Source: Flavobacteriales bacterium (lineage in GTDB: Bacteria > Bacteroidota > Bacteroidia > Flavobacteriales_F > PHOS-HE28). From it: a stretch of 64,000 nucleotides of DNA. The stretch spans positions 1 through 64,000 of the forward strand of contig JAGNSU010000009.1 in assembly GCA_017987895.1 (NCBI GenBank), in the 5' to 3' direction. The translations under genes and the position numbers were made by a program. The first letter of the stretch is position 1, and every line of letters begins with the position of its first letter. The notes under the pieces were generated by a model, which saw only the letters and a list, made by a program, of their open reading frames with translations, did no database searches and had not been told where the DNA came from. Shown one piece after another: positions 59,293 through 64,000 of the stretch.

Positions 59293-60636
59293 TTACCGGC
59301 TGGCCGTAATGCCCATGCCATTGCCCAGACGCAGGTCGAAGCGCTTCAGGCGGTGGCCATCGCGCTGTACCGCGAGGCCGGCATCGTTGCCGCCCAGCCG
59401 CTTCAGGCCCTTGTCCACGGCGGCCACGGCATCGGCCTCTTGGAAGCCATGGGCATCCGGAGCGCTCTGGTCCAACACGGCGCCGCGGACGCGCTGCGCC
59501 AACATGCCACCGAGCGTAGGTACCTCTTTGGCTGGCGCGGCGGCAAGGAACTCATCCGGCGGCGGGATGGCAGCGGGGGTCTGCTCTTCCACCTGTACCG
59601 GAGTGGCGTTCACTGCGTCCGGTGTCCCCTGGGCGGGTTCCAGGTGGGCCAGGGATGGGCTCGCCTCACGCAGGCTCTGCTGAGGTGCCGGTGCGACGGG
59701 TTCCTCCCGTTGCGTAGGAACACTCTCATGGGCCGGGCGCTCCACCGAAGGAGAAGGTGCCTGCGGTTGTGCTAGCACTGGCTCCTTCTCTTCAACGCGT
59801 TCCTGCACCCCGACTTCCGGGGTCTTCGCCTCAGGTATCGTCCCCTGCACTTCGGCCACCTGTCGCACCTCGCCAGAGCCGGCTTCGGCGACGGCGCGTG
59901 GCTCCTGCTGGGGCTCGCGCATCAGCGACCAAATGCCCAAGCCCAACAACAAGGCGATGCTCGCCGCAGCGGCCAAACGCACCACGGTGGTGCGGCTCCA
60001 CAAGCCGATCACCTTGCCTTCGCGCTTTCGAAGCCCTGCCTTGTGCGCATACACTTCGCCGCCAGCCATCACTTTAGTGGCCGCGATCAAGCTCCGTTCG
60101 CGCGCGAGTTCCGGATGGTCCTTTATGTAGGCCCCGAGCGCGGCCTGCTGCGCAGGGCTCAGATCCCCTTCCAGTTCGGCGATCAGAAAGTCGTGCAGCC
60201 GGTGGCGGTCGGGTACCCCGCTGGGCGGGAAGGTGCGCAGCAGCGCATCGCGTTCCATCGAGAACCCGGGGCCAGCGACCGCGCGGGCCAATTCCATCAG
60301 GCGCGCATCGCGCTGCGCCTCCGGATGCTCGTAGAGATAACGTTGCAGCTCGCGCACTTGATCCGCGCTCAGGTCACCTTCGCCATGCGCTACTAGAAAG
60401 TCGTTCAAGCGGTCCGCATCGGGCTGGCCACGTGGCGGCAGTTCCCGGTGCAAGGCTTCCTTCCCGGCGAACCGGATCGCATCACCACCCAGATCCAAAG
60501 CCTCCCCGGAACCGAACGCGGGCAGGTCCGGGTTGGCCGCCAAAAAAGCGTCCAATGCCTGCACACCGGCGGGCGTGAGCCGACCCTCGATGCGGTCGAG
60601 CAGCCAGGCTTCGTAGGTATCGCGGTCCAGGTTCAA
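59293..60636 (-). CDS. Membrane anti-sigma factor with three N-terminal repeats
   Basis: 447 residues. Three related ~45-residue helical units begin at about residues 4, 72 and 141 (YEAWLLDRIEGRLTPAGVQAL; LNDFLVAHGEGDLSADQVREL; LHDFLIAELEGDLSPAQQAAL), each ending in a (N/H)P(D/E) pattern. One membrane helix (RLAAAASIALLLGLGIWSLM, ~218-237) is followed by a long Pro/Glu-rich periplasmic stretch and a C-terminal basic end. The start overlaps the ECF sigma stop by 4 bp, so it is the cognate anti-sigma factor: repeats bind sigma in the cytoplasm, the tail senses the envelope. The fold of the repeats is not a recognised anti-sigma domain. Confidence 0.78.
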   Translation of the reverse strand: MNLDRDTYEAWLLDRIEGRLTPAGVQALDAFLAANPDLPAFGSGEALDLGGDAIRFAGKEALHRELPPRGQPDADRLNDFLVAHGEGDLSADQVRELQRYLYEHPEAQRDARLMELARAVAGPGFSMERDALLRTFPPSGVPDRHRLHDFLIAELEGDLSPAQQAALGAYIKDHPELARERSLIAATKVMAGGEVYAHKAGLRKREGKVIGLWSRTTVVRLAAAASIALLLGLGIWSLMREPQQEPRAVAEAGSGEVRQVAEVQGTIPEAKTPEVGVQERVEEKEPVLAQPQAPSPSVERPAHESVPTQREEPVAPAPQQSLREASPSLAHLEPAQGTPDAVNATPVQVEEQTPAAIPPPDEFLAAAPAKEVPTLGGMLAQRVRGAVLDQSAPDAHGFQEADAVAAVDKGLKRLGGNDAGLAVQRDGHRLKRFDLRLGNGMGITASR

Positions 60637-61118
60637 AGCACGAGTTCCAGTTTGCCGATGTATTCCTTCAAAGCGGTGCGCCCCCGGTAGATGTACACTT
60701 TCACTTGCGTCACGTTCAGGCCGGTGAGCTCGGCGATCTCCTCGTAGCTGTACCCCTCCAGGTCGCGCAAAAGCACCACGCTGCGTTGCACTTCAGGCAG
60801 TTGCGCCAGGCCGGCATCGAGCACCTTTTGCAGGTCGGGCTGTGATTGGCTGCTCCATTGCAGGTCCTCGTGGTGCTCTTCCATCCGGGTGCTGCGCGAG
60901 CCCTTGCGCACCTCGTCCACCATAATGTGGTGCGCGGTGGTGAACAGGTAGCTCTTGGCTTTGGCGGTTTCCACGTCTTCCACTTTCACCCAAAGGCGGG
61001 CGTATGTTTCCTGCACTACGTCCTTCGCCAGATCACGGTCGCGCAAGTGCTTCACGGCGAAGCGGAAGATCCCATCGGAGTGGGCGTCCACAGCGGCGTT
61101 ATAGTCGGCGAGCGTCAT
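60633..61118 (-). CDS. ECF-type RNA polymerase sigma factor, autoregulated
   Basis: 161 residues. Region 2: YNAAVDAHSDGIFRFAVKHLRDRDLAKDVVQETYARLWVKV. Region 4: LAQLPEVQRSVVLLRDLEGYSYEEIAELTGLNVTQVKVYIYRGRTALKEYI. Compact, no extra domain. Its own upstream region contains the TGTAACT-N15-CGTCCCA promoter also present before two neighbouring envelope genes, which points to autoregulation. It is translationally coupled to the anti-sigma factor. Confidence 0.93.
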   Translation of the reverse strand: MTLADYNAAVDAHSDGIFRFAVKHLRDRDLAKDVVQETYARLWVKVEDVETAKAKSYLFTTAHHIMVDEVRKGSRSTRMEEHHEDLQWSSQSQPDLQKVLDAGLAQLPEVQRSVVLLRDLEGYSYEEIAELTGLNVTQVKVYIYRGRTALKEYIGKLELVL

Positions 61119-61142
61119 CGGAGGAAGGGGGCCTCTTGTGCG

Positions 61143-61171
61143 TGGGACGGGCGGCTTGGGGGAAAGTTACA
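61143..61171 (-). promoter_or_regulatory. ECF-type promoter of the sigma/anti-sigma operon
   Basis: TGTAACT (61171-61165), 15-bp spacer, CGTCCCA (61149-61143), 24 bases before ATG 61118. Confidence 0.75.
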
Positions 61172-61280
61172 GGCCGGCTGAATATCCTGCGTGATCCCCC
61201 TGTATGGCGCAAAGCGCATGTCGAAGACTCAAAAACCTTCGACGAAGTCTGCCGTAGGAAGGGCTCCTGCTCCCTACCCT

Positions 61281-64000
61281 ATGACGAACACCATCGCGTT
61301 CCTTCGTCTGCCAGCGGCCATTGTGCTGCTGGTGCTGCACACGGGCGCCATGGCCGCTACCGTGACCAGCAATGGCACGGGGGGTGGCAACTGGTCGGTA
61401 GGTGGTAGCTGGGCTGGTGGCGCGGTGCCCTTGGCCACGGACCATGTGGTGATCGCCGCGGGCGACCAGGTGAACTTGAACAGCGATCGCACCTGTGTGA
61501 ACCTCACGGTACACGGTGTTCTGAACCTGAACACCAACACCCGCACGCTTACGGTGAACGGTAGCTTGACCTTCACCGGAGTGGGCAGCACCAATGGGAA
61601 CGGCGCGAGCCGCGTGGTGAACGTGGGCAACGGCCTGGTGACCAGCCCAGGAGCCACCACCAGCATAAGCGGTTTTACCCTGGCGGTGACCGGTGCCAGC
61701 GCGGTACAGGGCAGTTTGACCTTTACCAGTGCCGCCTCTTCGCGCACCTTCAATAGCGATGTGACAGTGACCGGTTCGCTGCTTTTCACCGCGAACACCA
61801 CCGTGAATTTCGTTGCGAAGCTGATCGCCGGGAACGGCGCCGTGATCGGTGGCGGTGGCAGCACGGGGACACTTGCCATAGCAAGCGATCTGCAAATACC
61901 TGCTGCTGCGTCGGCCACCATCGGGAGCGTGGTGCTCACTTGCAATGCCATCTGCGATGTGCAGGGCAATGCCACACTGAACGGTGGTACGTTCCAATTC
62001 AACGCGGTGCATATCAGTGGCAGCGGCGTGCTGGATGTGAGCCCCGCAGTGAACACGATCGCGGCATCGGGGAATTGGATCAACACGAGCAGTGCTGGCG
62101 ACCCTTATGTGGAAGGCACCACCAGCCCGGTAACCTTGAACGGCGCGATCGGTACACAGCAGATCACCGCATCGAGCGGCACGGAGACATTCTTCGATCT
62201 GATCATCGCGAACACCTCGGTCACCAGCCCGGCCATCGCCATGGGCGCGAACGTGGCGGTGACCAACGATCTGGACCATTCGAGCGGCGTGCTGGACCTC
62301 GCGGGCTATGCGCTCACGCTAACGGGCAGCCCGGGAGCGGAGACGCATGCCTTCAATGGCGCGACAATGATCACCAGCGTGAACGGCGGCGCGTTCACCG
62401 TCACCGATCCTTCGAACGTGAACCGTATCACCTTCACCAACTACCGCATGGGCGACAACGTGCGCGGTGTGACCACGAACGTTACGTGCGGCCGGATCTC
62501 CTTCGTGGGCTTCACGCAATGGGGCACGGCGTTCTTCACCAAGACCTTGAACGTGGACGATGTGTTCGGCGGTGGCAACTACTACCATGGTCCGGTCACC
62601 TTCACGGCCGATCCAAGTGCAAGCCGCTGGCGCATGGGCGACAACCTGGCCCTGCCCGATACGTTCGTGAACGCCTCCTTCCGCGCCAACGCGCTCGGCG
62701 GAACGAACAACAACTTCATACTCGGTGCCAACTCGCACGGCAATGCGTTCTACGGCCTTACACGCATCACCTCCACCACCATCGGTGGCGTGTTCATTTG
62801 CCGCCAGAACGGGAACGGTACTTCCAGCGCCACCTTCCACGGACCGGTGGTGGCGCGCGTAACACTCACGGGCAACATCACCTTCGCCGATTCGGATTCC
62901 GCCCACGCCAATGTGGTCACCTTCCACGACCTGGTGCAATCGCAATCCGCGACCACTTCCACGGGCGATATCTACTATGGGAATTCCGGTTACTCCACGG
63001 TGAATGTGAGCCCCACGGGGCAGTTCATCCCCGGCACGGTGCAGGGCATGACGTCGATCCACTTCCGCAAGGTGACGCAGACCGGTTCGTTGCAACAGAG
63101 CCTGCTCGGCATTAGCAATTCGCGTGTGTATTGCGGCGGCGCCGCTTACCCGAACGTCTTCAACGGCCCGGTGGACCTGAAGGCCGATACCCTGCAAGTG
63201 GCCTACACCACCTTCCACGCGAACTGCGATCTGACCGGTCTTTCGCATGTCACCACGGCGCACAGCACTTACAACGGTCCCACGAACACGTTCACCAAAC
63301 AAGGCTCGGGCAACAGCAGTTGCGTTGGCGGGAACACCTTCGACGCTGGCTCGACCAACACGTTCTACAACTACGGAACAGGCTACTTCCGCCTGGCCAA
63401 TTCGGTGCCGGACGATATGAACGGCATTGCGCGCTACCAGCAACATGGCAGCGGTGCCTTGCTGCCTGCGTATGGAACGGCATGCACCTATTCCAATAAC
63501 ATTTCCACCGTCGCTACCCTCACCGCGATCCAGTTCGGCGTGGGTGGTGGCACCGTGGTGCTGGACGGAACGAACCAGACGATCAACGGCGAGGCCGTGC
63601 AGCCCCCGTTGTTCTATCGGCTCAACCTGAGCCACTCCGGCACGCTCACGTTGCTCACGCCCACCGCGGTGCGCAACACATTCACAATGAACAGCGGCCT
63701 CACCAATTTGAACGGGAATACGCTGACCCTTGGCATTAGCACGGGCACGCCAGGCACGCTGAGTTACACCGCTGGCTGGTGTTATGGTGGGACGCTTACG
63801 CGTTGGCTCAACAACACGGCGATCGCGGTGGGTGGGGTGAACGGCCACTTCCCCATGGGTTCTTCCACCACCGACTACCGGCCCTTGTGGTTCGGCTCCA
63901 CGGTCAATCTCACCGCTGGTGGCACACTCTCCGTGCAACACTCCCCGACCACCAGCGGCAGCAACGCTGCGAGCCACGCGGACGCGAGTTGGGGGAACAC
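61281..64000 (+). CDS. Large secreted repetitive surface protein, 5' part (3' end outside window)
   Basis: The frame from ATG 61281 stays open to base 64000 without a stop (about 906 residues seen). Signal peptide MTNTIAFLRLPAAIVLLVLH...MA. The mature protein begins TVTSNGTGGGNWSVGGSWAGGAVPLATDHVVI, a motif common at the start of Bacteroidota surface proteins. It then shows long Gly/Thr/Asn-rich stretches of short strands (LTVHGVLNLNTNTRTLTVNGSLTFTG) suggesting a parallel beta-helix. Recurrent TF.GPV.. and NxFxG motifs follow from ~residue 430. It is probably a T9SS cargo, but the sorting domain would lie beyond the window. Confidence 0.85.
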   Translation, partial: MTNTIAFLRLPAAIVLLVLHTGAMAATVTSNGTGGGNWSVGGSWAGGAVPLATDHVVIAAGDQVNLNSDRTCVNLTVHGVLNLNTNTRTLTVNGSLTFTGVGSTNGNGASRVVNVGNGLVTSPGATTSISGFTLAVTGASAVQGSLTFTSAASSRTFNSDVTVTGSLLFTANTTVNFVAKLIAGNGAVIGGGGSTGTLAIASDLQIPAAASATIGSVVLTCNAICDVQGNATLNGGTFQFNAVHISGSGVLDVSPAVNTIAASGNWINTSSAGDPYVEGTTSPVTLNGAIGTQQITASSGTETFFDLIIANTSVTSPAIAMGANVAVTNDLDHSSGVLDLAGYALTLTGSPGAETHAFNGATMITSVNGGAFTVTDPSNVNRITFTNYRMGDNVRGVTTNVTCGRISFVGFTQWGTAFFTKTLNVDDVFGGGNYYHGPVTFTADPSASRWRMGDNLALPDTFVNASFRANALGGTNNNFILGANSHGNAFYGLTRITSTTIGGVFICRQNGNGTSSATFHGPVVARVTLTGNITFADSDSAHANVVTFHDLVQSQSATTSTGDIYYGNSGYSTVNVSPTGQFIPGTVQGMTSIHFRKVTQTGSLQQSLLGISNSRVYCGGAAYPNVFNGPVDLKADTLQVAYTTFHANCDLTGLSHVTTAHSTYNGPTNTFTKQGSGNSSCVGGNTFDAGSTNTFYNYGTGYFRLANSVPDDMNGIARYQQHGSGALLPAYGTACTYSNNISTVATLTAIQFGVGGGTVVLDGTNQTINGEAVQPPLFYRLNLSHSGTLTLLTPTAVRNTFTMNSGLTNLNGNTLTLGISTGTPGTLSYTAGWCYGGTLTRWLNNTAIAVGGVNGHFPMGSSTTDYRPLWFGSTVNLTAGGTLSVQHSPTTSGSNAASHADASWGN

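Noticed and set aside
61167-63977. Long minus-strand frames (370 and 552 residues) under the large surface protein
   Set aside because: The plus-strand frame from 61281 has a signal peptide, surface-protein motifs and stays open to the window end; the minus frames have biased, Arg/His/Gly-rich composition.

Overview
The window comes from a high-GC (roughly 60%) member of the Bacteroidota, most likely a Flavobacteriales-type lineage. The evidence is internal. There are several secreted proteins with C-terminal type IX secretion (T9SS) sorting domains, a PorP/SprF protein next to a giant type B (gliding-motility-associated CTD) protein, an Omp28-type protein, and many families typical of the phylum (DUF502, DUF3098, DUF3108, DUF4230, DUF6427, a 651-residue IspG, a 1000-residue LeuRS). 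Promoter elements are of the TAnnTTTG/TAnnTTCG type used by the Bacteroidota housekeeping sigma factor. In at least eight genes this -7 element ends only 3 to 6 bases before the start codon. No tRNA, rRNA, CRISPR array, prophage or transposase was seen.

Layout. 1-4.4 kb: end of a histidine kinase, then hemW with a cyclase-family hydrolase and an MmcQ/YjbR protein, a DUF502 membrane protein and an EamA transporter. 4.4-9.6 kb: a T9SS cargo protein facing a two-gene unit (thioredoxin-like lipoprotein, then a cytochrome c domain fused to a PHM-like copper monooxygenase), and a DUF4230 protein. 9.6-11.8 kb: a dispersed 149-bp repeat and ispG. 11.8-20.6 kb: a nine-gene minus-strand operon with four lipoproteins, a small membrane protein, a Tat-exported DUF1501-like protein, modules resembling the planctomycete PSCyt/DUF1549/DUF1553 families, a 1155-residue T9SS type B protein and PorP. 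20.7-24.5 kb: a winged-helix regulator with a membrane protein behind a promoter containing a palindromic operator, an NAD(P)-binding protein, an M23 peptidase and a DUF3108 protein.

24.6-40.8 kb is mostly housekeeping: leuS, ftsX-DUF3098-uppP-truB, queA, ispD, rlmN, polyprenyl synthase, dnaG, and an ECF sigma/zinc-finger anti-sigma pair. A T9SS cargo gene sits between ispD and rlmN and is preceded by a partial, diverged copy of the rlmN 5' end, which looks like a recombination scar. 40.9-52.4 kb: Omp28-like protein, CDF transporter, T9SS cargo, CotH-like protein, purQ-DUF6427 and purD, redoxin, TauE permease and a 43-residue membrane protein. 52.4-57 kb: an acyl-CoA carboxylase beta subunit, a second copy of the 149-bp repeat, a NIT-HAMP-HisKA_2 kinase and a YebC protein.

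57.1-61.2 kb: an ECF sigma factor, its translationally coupled anti-sigma factor, a TonB-C-like periplasmic protein and an outer-membrane barrel protein. Three transcription units here share the same unusual promoter, TGTAACT-N15/16-CGTCCYA, so this looks like a self-contained cell-envelope regulon. The last 2.7 kb is the 5' part of a large secreted repetitive surface protein that runs off the window.
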